Shown: piece after piece, positions 1 through 10,885 of the stretch
Numbering within the stretch: the first letter of the stretch is position 1
Layout of the letters: each line of letters starts with the position of its first letter
Assembly (NCBI GenBank): GCA_030533445.1
Contig: CM060065.1
Span: forward strand, 52,555,964-52,619,963
From: Cyprinodon diabolis
Taxonomy: Eukaryota; Chordata; Actinopteri; Cyprinodontiformes; Cyprinodontidae
Direction: 5' to 3'
DNA: 64,000 bases
Notes under the pieces: model-generated
What the model was told of the DNA's origin: nothing
What the model saw: the letters and a program-made list of their open reading frames with translations, nothing else
The model's database searches: none
Translations under genes and position numbers: made by a program

Positions 1-345
1 TTCGTTTCTATTCATTTCTCTTCTATACTATTCTATTCTCTTCTCTTCTACTCTTTTCGTCTCTTCTCTTGTATTCTATTCTTTTCTATTCTATTCTCTT
101 CTCTTCTATTCGTTTCTATTCATTTCTCTTCTATTCTATTCTATTCTCTTCTCTTCTACTCTTTTCGTCTCTTCTCTTCTATTCTCTTCTATTCTTTTCT
201 ATTCTCTTCTATTCTATTCTCTTCTATTCTATTCTATTCTCTTCTCTTCTATTCGTTTCTATTCATTTCTCTTCTATTCTATTCTATTCTCTTCTCTTCT
301 ACTCTTTTCGTCTCTTCTCTTCTATTCTTTTCTATTCTATTCTCT
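1..345 (+). repeat. TTCTA/TTCTC pentanucleotide satellite, left block
   Basis: Nearly pure array of the pentamers TTCTA and TTCTC with occasional TTTTC and TTCGT variants. A higher-order unit beginning TTCGTTTCTATTCATTTCTC recurs at 1, 109 and 252, so blocks larger than the pentamer have been duplicated. Open frames across it (FYSILFYS-type peptides) are artefacts of the repeat. The array resumes at 1009 after a LINE fragment. Confidence 0.95.
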
Positions 346-1008
346 CCAGTGGAGGATTGTACACGGGGCCGTGGCCACAAACAGACACGAGGCACGTATT
401 GATCACAGGGCAGGGAGTCAGTGCGTATTCTGTCAGGCGGAGGAGACACTAGAACACCTGTGGATAGGATGTGCCAGAATAGGTCCTCTGTTTTCCTTTT
501 TAAAGCAGTGGGTGGGAGCATTAGGAATTAGTTTGAACAGTGAATTGTTTATTTTTGGGCCCAGATACTCGGCAGCACAAAAGGAAAAAATTTGTTTGGT
601 TAATTTTTTGTTGGGACAGGCTAAAATGAGCATTTGGTTGAGCAGGAGGAATAAAATGAAGGGGGCAGGTTCTGCAGAAGCTGAGTTGATGTTTAGAGGT
701 TTGGTGGCTGCATGTCTCAGGACTGAATTTGCTTATTATAAGATGGTGTCAGACCTGAATGAGTTTATTTCTATTTGGGGAGTTGGGGATGTTTTGTGTC
801 GAATAGATGACGATGTGCTTATTCTAAGTTTTTGAGGGGATGGGCTCTTATTTATTCATTTATTTATTTATGTGTTTATTTATTTATTTATTTTTCTTTT
901 GTTTTTCTTTTTTTGGGCTTTGAGGCTGTTGTGTATGATTGTATCTATCTATTTTAATTATGTATGTTTATTGTAACTGAAAAAATGGACCAATAAAGTC
1001 AGTCCATG
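346..1008 (+). mobile_element. 5'-truncated Tx1-like LINE inserted in the satellite
   Basis: This segment interrupts an otherwise continuous TTCTA/TTCTC array, with repeat directly abutting both sides. It holds the last part of a LINE ORF2 (to 835), a 3' UTR with a TTTA-rich stretch near 849-895, and an AATAAA at 992-997. There is no poly(A) tail: the element ends at about 1008 directly against the array. Some Tx1-clade LINEs are known to insert into microsatellites, which fits. The family name is an inference from the C-terminal protein. Confidence 0.75.
347..835 (+). pseudogene. LINE ORF2 C-terminus (zinc-finger end of a reverse transcriptase)
   Basis: The frame is open from the satellite junction, reading QWRIVHGAVATNRH and then a CxxC...HLWxGC zinc-finger-like motif (CVFCQ, then EHLWIGC) that ends many Tx1/L1-type LINE ORF2 proteins. 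It stops at 835 after about 160 residues. The reverse transcriptase and endonuclease domains are missing because of 5' truncation, so it cannot act alone. The remaining frame has no internal stop, which suggests a fairly young insertion. It could belong to another L1-like lineage. Confidence 0.7.
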
Positions 1009-1503
1009 GTATTCTATTCTCTTCTCTTCTATTCTTTTCTATTCATCTCTCTTCTCTTCTATTCTCTTCTATTCTATTCTATTCTTTTCTATTCTTTTCT
1101 ATTCTCTTCTATTCTCTTCTCTTCTATTCTTTTCTATTCTCTTCTATTCTATTCTCTTCTATTCTTTTCTATTCTCTTCTATTCTCTTCTCTTCTATTCT
1201 CTTCTCTTCTATTCTATTATCTTCTATTCTATTCTCTTCTCTTCTATTCTTTTCTATTCTCTTCTCTTCTATTCTATTCTATTCACTTCTCTTCTATTCT
1301 TTTCTATTCTCTTCTCTTCTATTCTATTCTCTTCTATTCTCTTCTCTTTTCGTCTCTTCTATTCTCTTCTATTGTATTCTATTCTCTTCTCATCTCTTCT
1401 CTTCTCATCTCTTCTCATCTCTTCTCTTCTTTTCTCTTCTATTCTCTTCTATTCTCTTCTCTTTTATTCTCTTCTCTTCTATTTTCTTCTCTTCTCTTCT
1501 ATC
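1009..1503 (+). repeat. TTCTA/TTCTC pentanucleotide satellite, right block
   Basis: Continuation of the same array after the LINE fragment, about 495 bp, made of mixed TTCTA and TTCTC pentamers. It lies about 110 bp upstream of the first visible cib exon, so it is probably inside an intron of that gene. The long open frame across it is an artefact. Confidence 0.95.
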
Positions 1504-1612
1504 CCATGATAGAACAAAATAAAAATACTAATTAGATGCATTGAATTTGAGTTCTAATGGAAAACCATTGTGAGTCCAGCAGCCTTCAGTTTATTCTGTC
1601 TTCCTGGTCCAG

Positions 1613-1808
1613 ATTTTAACAGAGACAGCTTCATCTGTAAGGAGGACCTGCAGAAGACCCTGAACAAGCTGACCAAAGGGGAGCTGACGCCGGAGGAGGT
1701 CGCTCTGGTGTGTGACAAAGCCATCGAGGAGGCCGACCTGGACGCGGACAGCAAGCTCTCCTTCGCTGACTTTGAGAACATGATCTCCAAAGCTCCTGAT
1801 TTTCTGAG
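1613..1808 (+). CDS. Calcium and integrin-binding family protein (CIB2/CIB3-like), penultimate coding exon
   Basis: A 196-bp exon between an acceptor (TCTTCCTGGTCCAG) and a donor (GAG/GTGACG), starting and ending inside codons. It encodes the C-terminal EF-hand pair. One loop is [12 protein letters not shown]. The second, [12 protein letters not shown], has D rather than E at position 12, as in CIB proteins, and is followed by KAPDFL. From family knowledge, CIB2 and CIB3 are myristoylated Ca/Mg-binding proteins that bind integrin tails and the TMC channel of hair cells. The residues FICKEDL and EEADLD favour CIB2, but teleost CIB3 is not excluded. The split last codon (AG) is completed by the exon at 10337. 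Earlier exons are outside the window. Confidence 0.85.
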
Positions 1809-2914
1809 GTGACGTCCCTTTTTTATCATTTAGACATGCATGTAGGAGGAGACCTTCAGGTGGTGAGGAGCATCTGGACTGCATAAGACAAAGATGTTGC
1901 TGATTGGGTGGATTTAGATCTTTCAGCTGAAAGTTCTCTCCACTGCATAACATGCCAACCACTGGAGGAGGAGAACAGCTACTTTAATAGGAATCAACCA
2001 GCAGAGCGATTGTTTTAAAGACCGACTGAGCGTTTAGAGAGAGAGTCTGAGGTTCTAGGCTCCACAGTGCACCATCATCTGATCAATAATGAGCTTTTAA
2101 ATGGAGGGTGCAGAGAGAGAGCAGCAGAGGCCTGGAACAATGAAATCAGAGCGGTAAACTCAGAGACACTCCAGACCGGCTCCTCTTGTTCTGCATGAAG
2201 CTGCAGAGATAAAAGGTTTTACTGCTCACCATCCATCATGGCTCCTCCGCCTGTACCGGGTGGGTGGGTTCAAACGCCGCCTATCTCACCACACCACCCC
2301 CAGCTGCATGTTATTGCTGGAAAATGAGGCTCTGGGGATGCTGTTACCATGGCAACCAAGCCTGATCAACAGCGATGACAGGGGCCAGGGCTTCGGGTCG
2401 GATTACAGCAGGAGCCGCTGGAGACTGACCTGCTGAGTCACTGAGGTTCCTGTCAGAGGGATGATGTCACACAGGAAGATAAAGGTAGAGGAAGAGGATT
2501 CTGCTCATTTTAATCATAAGATGACTGAAGTGTTTCACAATCTAAGCAGAAAGAAAACCACAGCAGAAATAAACCAAATAAAACAATGATGAGACGTGAT
2601 ACTGAAGGTCCAGACAAAGCAGAAAATGAATTCACATTTAAAAAACACATAAGGAGAATATTTCAAAGTAAAAAATGTGTTTTATAAACAGAATAAAAAT
2701 AAAATCAGGCCAACATGGCAGCAGGAGAGTCAACACGATGCTGGGTGCTGATTGGCTCAGGATGAACAATCATGACATAATGGTGATGTCAGCCTCTGTG
2801 TTTCAGCTGTGAATTTCAGGTATTAATGTAAGAAACAAGGTGCTCCAATCATAACATTTTATTACATTTTCTCTTCATTTGATTCAGTAAATTTTATGTT
2901 TTTAATCTTGGTGG

Positions 2915-3228
2915 ATGAGCTACGGTCCGGCTGTCATGGCTGACAAGCCTCTTCAACACTACATGGAGGTCCGGACGGTGTGTTCCAACTCTAGAGGGAT
3001 GCCACTTCTCAGCCTCCCAGGATGGCCTATGTCAGGGAGCTGCAAAGCAGAGTCTGCGATTATTGAACCTTGGCTTCAGGCATTAAGTCTGACCTGTTCC
3101 CAGTGCATAGAGGCACCAGGGCTGCCCTCTATCAATGGTCCTCTGCATAACCTCTATGGATGGGTCTTCTAGCTGGGATGGATCACCTTCTCCAAATCTG
3201 AGGTTGAAAGTTCTCTTGTTCCTGCCTA
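2915..3228 (+). mobile_element. Decayed Rex3 (RTE) LINE fragment, upstream part
   Basis: Contains GGAGGTCCGGACGGTGTGTTCC, followed by a degraded stretch resembling the reverse-transcriptase region of fish Rex3/RTE LINEs. It is cut by the CACTG MITE at 3229 and appears to resume at 3521. Many substitutions make it an old copy. Confidence 0.5.
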
Positions 3229-3520
3229 CACTGCAAAAGCAATCTACAAATAAGTCAAAATGTCTCAAATTTACTTTATTTACCCTTAATTTAAGTAGGT
3301 AAATAAGATGATTTGCCAATTGAATGAGTATTTTTACTCTCAAAATAAGGTAAATAGATAATATGCACTTGAAATAAGACAATGAAATAGTTTTTTCTTA
3401 TTTTAAATGCAGATCATCTTGTTCCATTGGCAAAGTGTCTCACTTACCTGCTCAATTCAAGAAAAAGTTCACTTATTTTAAGAAAAAAATGAATAATGTA
3501 GATTTTGATTTTGTCCAGTG
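3229..3520 (+). mobile_element. CACTG-ended 292-bp MITE, copy 1
   Basis: Begins CACTGCAAAAGCAATC and ends GATTTTGTCCAGTG. Flanked by TA on both sides. AT-rich interior with motifs such as TTAAGTAGGTAAAT and TTGTTCCATTGGC shared with copies at 16442-16733 (also 292 bp) and near 33.5-35.5 kb. No coding capacity. Superfamily unresolved. Confidence 0.75.
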
Positions 3521-3650
3521 TAAAGTGGAGAAGTTCAACCATCTTGGAGTCCTGTTCACCACGGACATCAATAGACGGATCGGTGCAGCTGCTGCTATAA
3601 TGCGGACGTTAAACCGATCTATTGTGGTGAAGACTAAAGGTCTGGTTATC
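3521..3650 (+). mobile_element. Decayed Rex3 LINE fragment, downstream part
   Basis: Reads like the Rex3 C-terminal region (AAGTTCAACCATCTTGGAGT, then GACGGATCGGTGCAGC), matching the better Rex3 copy around 14040-14160. It directly follows the MITE, so the MITE probably landed in an already decayed Rex3 copy. A further short piece is at 4190-4255. Confidence 0.6.
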
Positions 3651-4189
3651 CTCCTGCAGCAGCGTGTCGCAGATGTTTTTGATTTATGCCCATTATTGAT
3701 GCGTGGTCTGCGCTATGTTATTCCACGCCACAACGCCAGAGGGCCAATCAGGAACTAGCTGTGGGTCTAGATACGGCCGAGGCGGAGAGGAAGTTGGGGC
3801 AAGTTTGTGCGACAACGGAGGGACATGAGGGCCAAAAAGAGCGGGGATCCAGGTGGGAAAAGGGTCCCAGCGTTCTCGCGCACCTCGCTCTGCTAGCTGC
3901 TCCATCTTCAGTCGTTTTCCACAATGGAGGTCAGACAAACAAAACCAGCCGGTAAGGAACCAAACAGGAAATACACATAGAGTAGAGCGGATGTAGGTTT
4001 GACCAATCAGAGGCCTCCTGTCTGCTGCACTGTCTGTGGTCACTTATAATTTTGGAGAGGTGCAGCAGAGTGTCTGCAGAAGGGGGGGGGGGGGGGACAT
4101 ATATGCGTTATCTGGGACACAGACGCAGACAACCTGGTTTCTGAGTATAAACCAGCCTTTTACTAATTTCTACTACGTTCCTTGTCATG

Positions 4190-4255
4190 AAATCTGGATC
4201 ATGACAGAAAGAACGGGATACAAGCGGCCAAAATGAGCTTTCCCTGCAGGGGGAC
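4190..4255 (+). mobile_element. Short Rex3 LINE fragment
   Basis: ATCATGACAGAAAGAACGGG and ACAAGCGGCCAAAATGAG match the MTERTR...QAAEM stretch of the Rex3 copy at 14240-14290. No further Rex3 sequence follows. Confidence 0.55.
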
Positions 4256-5959
4256 TCGGACATCTTTTTCTGATGTCTCCTGGCAGCTCATTCCCCTCAG
4301 CTGGGTCACAAATCCAGACTTCCTGTTTGCAGGCCAGGTGACTTATCACTTGAGCGAGCTAGCCACTGAATTAGCACCTGTGTGTGTGCATGGTTGCCAG
4401 TCTCTCTGTTGGACTGGTGACCCGTCCTTGGTGAAAATAATTTCCTCTTAGTTTGACCTTATTTTCTTGCTAAGATGTTTTGTTGGGGGCTCTCACTCTG
4501 ATCCAATGCAGGGTTTGTTAGAACTGATCCTGAATCAGGAGTCCCAGCACCAGGGAAGTGGTTTAGTGATGGCTCATTCTTTACTGCAGAGAAAAACTCA
4601 CTAAGCTCCACGTGATCTGATGCCTTTTTATAACAGCGTCATGTCTGGCGATGTGGCAAGAAGAATAATTGTCTTGATGCGTAAAAGAGTCCAACAGATT
4701 TTACTTCACAAGTGGAGCAGTACGGCTATAGCCATAGTGTTCCGCTTGATTTACGCATATAAATAGCTTTATTTTAAATCATGCAGGGAGTTTTACAGAT
4801 TATATGGACACTGCATTGTAAATATAACAGGACAGGAAAAACAGCAAAAAAAGGAGAAAAGACAATAAAACATCTTCAGTCTGCTTCATCACCTGCAAAG
4901 AGATGTAAAAAGAATGGCACAACCGACAAATATAGTATATTAGATACAATAAAGTAACAGCTAGATATTATAGCTAAGTTATAAGTATGATCTACTCTGA
5001 CATGTATACTGTTGTAGATCAGAATATGGGCTTTCTGTATTGAAGTGAATCTCTAAGTACCTGGATCCAAGCACCCGTAGTTGATTGTCAGAGTGCACTT
5101 GTGCATGTGAGGTTTATCCAAAGGAAAAATGCTCAATAGTGGTTGTGAGGAGCCAAAGAGGCGCCCCCCCAGAGCACTGAGGCGAGCACCGGGGGACCCA
5201 AAACCACAGATAGGTCATCTACCCCCTAACACCGAGCACCACCAATGCATCAGCGGGCAAAAGCGCCAGCCAGCAGACGGTTGCAGGACCGGCGAATGAG
5301 CTCCGCACTCGGCGGAGACTTGCTTTGAGATCTGATGCTTTTTCAGTTGTGGATTCATAGATTTTTGAGCTTTCATGATTTTTTATTTTTTTTCCATGAT
5401 TTTGTTGACCACAGTTAGAAACGGTTCTGGTAAAATTTCTGCTTCTCAATCATCTGACACAACATCTAAAAAGTTCTCTGTGCTTCACTTCGTTTCCGTG
5501 CCAACGGGATGGAGGGCTAAACTGTTTCTGTACAGCCGAGGTGGTGAGGAGGGGGATAGCAATCTGCAGCTCAGTCGCAGATTAGTAGTGATCTTAGTGT
5601 TTGATAGAGTGGGGTTTATAGGGCTGAACCGTGTCTCTTTCATTGTTCTATCATCAGACACTCAGAGCTCAGGTTTTGTTCTGTAGCGTTAGAAGGAATG
5701 ACAGGAAGCACAGATGGCCTCACATCCAGCGCTGCTTCACTGAATAAAGCAGATCACGTTCAATCCGTGTTGTAACTGATCTTATCACAACAGTGACTCT
5801 ATTATAGTTCATCAGAGGATGACAAAAGTTTGTTCAAAAATAAGTTTTATTTTAATTTCCTTGGGGTTTATTCTAATTTACCTATTTCACCATTTTTTAT
5901 GCTCATACCTTTTATTCTGGTAATTTCTTCTATGGTTTTAGTGATGTGAGAACATGGAT

Positions 5960-6030
5960 GCTGTCGTCTCCTTTTGACACACCCAGATTCCCCCACTGTG
6001 GGACAATAAAGGGTGTTTTATTCTGAATTA
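5960..6030 (+). mobile_element. LINE 3'-end remnant
   Basis: CCACTGTGGGACAATAAAGG followed by a T-rich tail. The same motif with a TTCTA tail recurs at 16860-16915. It is the 3' end of a severely 5'-truncated non-LTR retrotransposon; the family is not certain. Confidence 0.5.
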
Positions 6031-6701
6031 GATACACCTCATCTGTCCAGATGTAGTTGCAATAGCAGCTAATTGCAGTTTAGGAGAGTTAAGATGGCGT
6101 GTGATGCAGCCATGCAGGCCTTAATAATCAAAATGTGAAAACTAAGCAGCCCAGACTCATATATTAGTGAACACTGACTGCCATGCTAACTGCAGTGAGT
6201 TCATATCTGTGTAGCTTTCATTTCTTAGGTATAAATACACATTAAATATGACAGCTCTTTCATTATATTAAGTCTTCTTTATTTTCTACAAGCTAAAAAC
6301 ATGATGGTTACCACTAACTAATGTTATTATCCACCTCTATTGGTTCTGGTTGTTCAGGATTTCCTTTCTGATTAAATGTGTGTCTGTTTTTTATAAATAT
6401 CTGTTTCTGCTCTTTTATAGTAAAATTTGAATAAAGCCAATAATAGCAGTAAATTCCAAAAAAGTAAAAAAACAATTCGCTGAACTTTGTTTTCTAAGTC
6501 ATAAGACGTTTCGCTTTTTCAATTCAAAATGTCAGAATTAGCATTGAATTCCAGGTTTATAGAGTAGCCCGACAAAGCCTTGTTATAGCTTAGAAAACAT
6601 GGAAATCGAACTGCTGGAACGGGTCCGCCCTTTAGAAATGGGGGACGGTCAGGTCTTCGTTAGCCTGCAGAACTCGATACTGGTCTATGCCTCTGAAAGG
6701 G

Positions 6702-9063
6702 TAGCCTCGTGAGACCATCCTGATCTCGCGAGCTTTCAAGGTTTCACTCGCAGATCAGTCTGGAGACTCTCCGTTAAAGAAAATTTGGAGCCGTTCACCA
6801 AACGAACGTCCAATCAGCGTTGGCTTAGAGGCGGGTTGAGGTGTGAAGCAACGAGAAGCGCGACAGTTCAGTCTAAAGAACATGGCGGCTTCAGCCGATG
6901 AAACTAGCGTTAGCATGGCTATTGTTGTGCAAATATAATGTCCTGCAGATAATGAATGGATGGTTAACTAGAACTGGAGTTATAGTTAATTATTATCCTT
7001 TTCAACATCGAAGGCAAAATCAATTTAGTGTTCTTAGGTGGATAATTATAGCCCTAAATTATCTACTTACCGGTTGTTGATCCACAACTGGAGGGTTCCG
7101 GGACCGGCTGTTAAAATCCAGGTATCCACCAGTCTGGTGGCCCCGGTTAAGTTATCAGCAAAGCTATTAAATTATCAATAAAGAACCTTTTATCTCTGTT
7201 TATTCGCACTATTACCAAAAGGGGGTGGATCTGCGCTGAGTGATAAACCCTCCGTTATATGAACGACCAAAACCACTACAGATTAACCAATGATGTGTTT
7301 ATTCTAATAATTCAGGATTACAGAAATCTAACATCTATGACAACACTACACACTACTAGATAAATAAACACGAGGTAGATTAAATGACTAGTTTAAAAGA
7401 AACATCGAAAATAAAGAATTAAACGAGATAGAAACAAAGAAATAAACCATAACAGTCCGTTTACTGGCGTCTGAAATTGTCCAAAATATGCCAGATAATA
7501 CATTCACTAATGTCCGCTAGCAGCAGGTATAATAGTGCAATTGATCATTAATACATCCAGCTTAGTATTGGTAAATCATTAAACATGTATTAACAATAGC
7601 AGCATTCAGCAAAAACTCTCTTTTTTTTTTGGTAATGTAGCGATGTGTGTGAATGGGTGTAGCTAAATGGGGAACCACCCCCCTTTGTTCTCCAGGCGGT
7701 GAGGGGAACAAAGAGAAATGGGGGAAAAGGGGGGGCAACCTGTAATCAAGATGGCGGCGACCACGGGGATCCCACGTGGCTGAATGTGATAACTTTATCT
7801 CTATCTCAAAGCAGAAACAACGAAGAGGACAGGAAAGCCAAGAAAGAAAGTAAAGAAGCACACACTTATTTTAACCAAATAAACAAACCCTTAATCAGCA
7901 CAGATAAAAAAAAGGAACTTCAGCATTAATTCAAAACCCTAAACTGCCTTTCTCTCGCCTGAGCACAACAAGTCTGATGCATCAAAAGGAAAGTAAATTG
8001 ATTTTACTGTGAGATGCGTCGTCCGAGGGAGGTTGGCGTTTCCATGGCAAACGCAGCTTGGTTTCTGTCAGGCAGAGGTTCTCTGCCACCGGTCCGCCTC
8101 TCGGGAAGTTCAGTCAGTTCGGGGCCGCAGCAGAGGGCTTGATATGCTCACGAGTTGGAAAGGAGGGATTTTAGGAGGTGATCTTAGGAGGTAGTCGGCT
8201 AGGGAGCGTCCTCTCAGCCGATTCGTCCAAGGAAGGGGAAAACGAAACTCCGCGGTCAGCTTCAAAGGCTTCTGTTTTCCCAGGCGGCGCGGCCGTTATG
8301 CACGATGGAACACTGCGATCCGTGACTTTTGACGCAGGAAAACGAAAGCTACTTCCAGTCAGCTTTCTTCTGGTATTTCACGTGAAATGGGTCTCTCCTG
8401 ACGGGCTCCAAACCCATGGAAAAAGAGGCTGGAAGTCTTCTCGCGCCGGCTTTTAAACCATGTGTGACACGGGAGCACTTCCTGTTGAAGTAACGGCTGA
8501 TTTGTCTGTGCCATGAGTGACATGGTGGAACTTCCTGTTGGAGTATTCGGCTGATTGGTCCATTTGAGGTGGCCGCCTCCCACAGTGGGCCGGGTCTTCT
8601 TTGTTCTTGTTTTGGAGGGAATCCTTTGTTCTCCCTTGTGGAGAAGAGAAGGGGGATGGGTTCCATGTGGCTAACAAGGGGGATGGTTTCAGATGGACCA
8701 CCCCACTGATTTAGCTCCATTTTGGCAATATATCCCAACACTATCGAGCAAGTTTTATCGGAATTACAAGTATTTCTTCACTGAAAGAATAGCAAAACGC
8801 TGCTCTGGAGGCTTTTCTCAGAGGAAAAGATGTTTTTGCTCTTCTCCTGACTGGCTTCTGCAAGAGTTTGATCTATCAATTGGCTCCTCTTCGTCGTCGC
8901 TCTGTTAGTACGTCATATGCTTCGTTGATCTGATTGGTTTATTTGGCCCGTCTATCACCAACATAGACCAATCAGCTAACCAGTATTTTCGCCCCTTCCC
9001 AAAATTACTTCAACGGAAGGTTTCCAGATATGCGGAGCAAATCCATCTGGCGGAGTCAGGTTA
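6702..9063 (+). mobile_element. RecQ-relic DNA transposon, copy A (split by a solo LTR)
   Basis: Left end TAGCCTCGTGAGACC and right end GGAGTCAGGTTA, flanked by a perfect 9-bp target duplication CTGAAAGGG (6693-6701 and 9064-9072). With the 1.8-kb LTR removed from consideration, the remaining sequence is collinear with the 545-bp copy at 25839. It carries the start of a RecQ-like helicase frame (ATG at 6888) that is interrupted by the LTR, and its Walker-A region has decayed (GFGKS to GFCKS). Confidence 0.8.
6923..8740 (+). mobile_element. Solo LTR inside RecQ-relic copy A
   Basis: An 1,818-bp insertion that starts TGTTGTGC and ends ATCCCAACA, flanked by the 4-bp duplication CTAT (6919-6922 and 8737-8740 at the edge). 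The site is uninterrupted in copies B and C. TG...CA ends and a short duplication indicate an LTR retroelement reduced to one LTR. It holds AATAAAG near 7180 and a CAAGATGGCGGC motif at 7747-7758, a typical YY1 site. Class (Gypsy or retrovirus-like) is unresolved. No credible ORF. Confidence 0.65.
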
Positions 9064-9339
9064 CTGAAAGGGGGGAGTCGTTAGGGTCATCGTTAGCCTG
9101 GCTTACCAGGTGAGATGTCTTGGTCCCCTGACTATGACCTGGATGACTGAGAATCTTCACCAGCAATAGCCCATTAATTCAGTAGGTAAATGTTAAACTG
9201 CCCACCACAAAGTTTCCAAATCAGGTAATAACAATCATTCATCCTACGTCCAACATAAAGCACCGATAGTTTTCATTATAAAGGAACAGTTTAACTGTTG
9301 GATTGTCCATCTTACTGTTTTTCTATTAGTTATGTCAAC

Positions 9340-9770
9340 CAGAGGTGGGGACTCGAGTTTGTGACTCGTACTCGAGTCGCACTTAAGTCGCATATTTAAT
9401 GACTTCAGACTCGACTTAGACTTGCATTTGAAGGACTTCAGACTCGACCGAGACTCGCGATTTCCAACTTGTGAACAATATATATATTTTTAAGCGTTTT
9501 TTGTTTTACTAACTTGACTGATCGCCGCTCGCCTTACCCAGCAGAGGTAAAAAAACAAACAAACAAAAAAACGGCAGAGGGGCTGTCAAACAGTCATGTA
9601 GCACTGACGTCACTGACCAGTTCAAGTTATTGATCATTCCATAGATATAATAGTGACCTTTAAGCTATACCGTCTCAGTGAAGGAGATGAAAACACAAGG
9701 AGAAACACGCAAGCACGCAAATAGACTTGAGACTTGACTTGGACTTGCAAAAAATGACTTGTGAACATGT
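9340..9770 (+). mobile_element. hAT-like non-autonomous element, partial
   Basis: Begins CAGAGGTGGGGACTCGAGT and is rich in GACTCGA/GACTTG repeats, a pattern of common fish hAT-derived elements. No matching right end (CACCTCTG) is seen, so it appears truncated near 9770. Confidence 0.5.
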
Positions 9771-10336
9771 CTGATGTCAACACAGGCAGGAGTAGCTTAA
9801 AGATACACAATGAAGAGTAACTTAGAAAAGAAAATAATCTTTTAGTCGTGTCATGCAAAAACCTGAGCAACTATATAGCTACAAGCAGCAGCTAGAGATA
9901 TTAGGACAGAGGTTAGCAGACATTTATAAATTATCCCATGTTGTCTAACTTCACTTGCGCCTCTTCTCCTGTTAATACGGTAAAGCCCTGGGGAGCGTCC
10001 GGCTCCAGGCTGCACGTGATCCAAATGAGCCAATGAACTGTCAGTCTGGGTTGCTGCTGCTGCTACTTTTAGACACAGCAGGCAAACCTGTGGCAAGCGG
10101 GGCGATGGGAAAGAAGGAGAAGACGACGAGAAAAAGAGAGCAGAGAAAGTGTGGACTGCTGGAAGAACTGCGGTGAACTGGTGAAAGAAAAGTGAAACGG
10201 GGTGCTAAAAAAAGCTGTCCTATAAAATGGTCTCTGCTGCTTCTTGTGTCAGAGGGGTAAACAACAGACACTGAATGTTCTGCTTTTAATGATCCATAAA
10301 ACATTAAAACATCTGCCTTTTTGTTTGTCTCTGCAG

Positions 10337-10358
10337 TAACTTCCACATAAGGATATGA
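10337..10358 (+). CDS. Calcium and integrin-binding family protein, last coding exon
   Basis: After the acceptor TTTGTCTCTGCAG comes T-AAC-TTC-CAC-ATA-AGG-ATA-TGA. Joined to the AG left at 1807-1808 this gives S-N-F-H-I-R-I-stop, and CIB2 and CIB3 end in STFHIRI. The reading phase fits exactly, which links the two exons. Only 22 coding bases lie in this exon, too few for an ORF search to find. The 3' UTR follows directly. Confidence 0.85.
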
Positions 10359-10885
10359 GACACAGCCACCAACAGAGGACAGATGTCTCATCCAGCCGTG
10401 TTCCTATATCCACCGGGAGTCTGAGGAACCAGCCTCTGCTGGATGGTTCCGGACCTTCTGGATCACTGAGGCGATCTTGTTTCTGCTGCCAGCTGCAGAG
10501 CTCCGGACTGGACTCCTGTGTTTTCGTAGAGACCCAGCAGCCTGGCGCTGCAGGACCGTGACTTCAGTGCTTTCCAGTCTGACTCTGGTCTAAAAGCACA
10601 CAGTTAAAGGGCAAACCGTGAGCAGCTATGCAATCTTTCTTGCTGACATGCATGTTGTAAATAGCTTCCTCTGCTGCTGAGACTGTAAATGTGCTTTAGT
10701 GAAGCGTTCTGGTGCAAACTGACAATCATTGTAAACTGTAGCTCAGTTATTGGAAGGGCTCTCTGTCAGTCTGGCTTTCACACACCTTCTCCTGCCCACA
10801 GGCAACCTGATCAAACACCTTCCACCCGTTCACCTGAGTGTTTTCTGACTAGAAGCGAATAAAAGCTCTGTTTTCTTCCACTGTG
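10359..10885 (+). other. 3' UTR of the cib-type gene with poly(A) signal
   Basis: About 500 bp of non-repetitive sequence follows the stop codon. AATAAA lies at 10858-10863, followed by a GT-rich stretch (CACTGTGTCTCATGG), a plausible cleavage site near 10880. The exact 3' end is inferred. Confidence 0.6.

Larger units (their letters stand above)
1809..10336 (+). other. Large last intron of the cib-type gene
   Basis: An 8,528-bp GT-AG intron, donor GTGACG and acceptor TTTGTCTCTGCAG. It holds a Rex3 relic with a CACTG MITE, a poly(G) run at 4082-4096, a LINE tail near 6000, a RecQ-relic element carrying a solo LTR (6702-9063) and a hAT-like fragment (9340-9770). I recognise nothing coding in 1810-2900, 3650-4190 (GC-rich, transposon-like), 4260-5960, 6030-6690, 9075-9339 or 9771-10336. 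Confidence 0.8.

Noticed and set aside
69..1509. Long open frames across the TTCTA/TTCTC satellite
   Set aside because: Pentamer repeats with no stop codons produce open frames by default.
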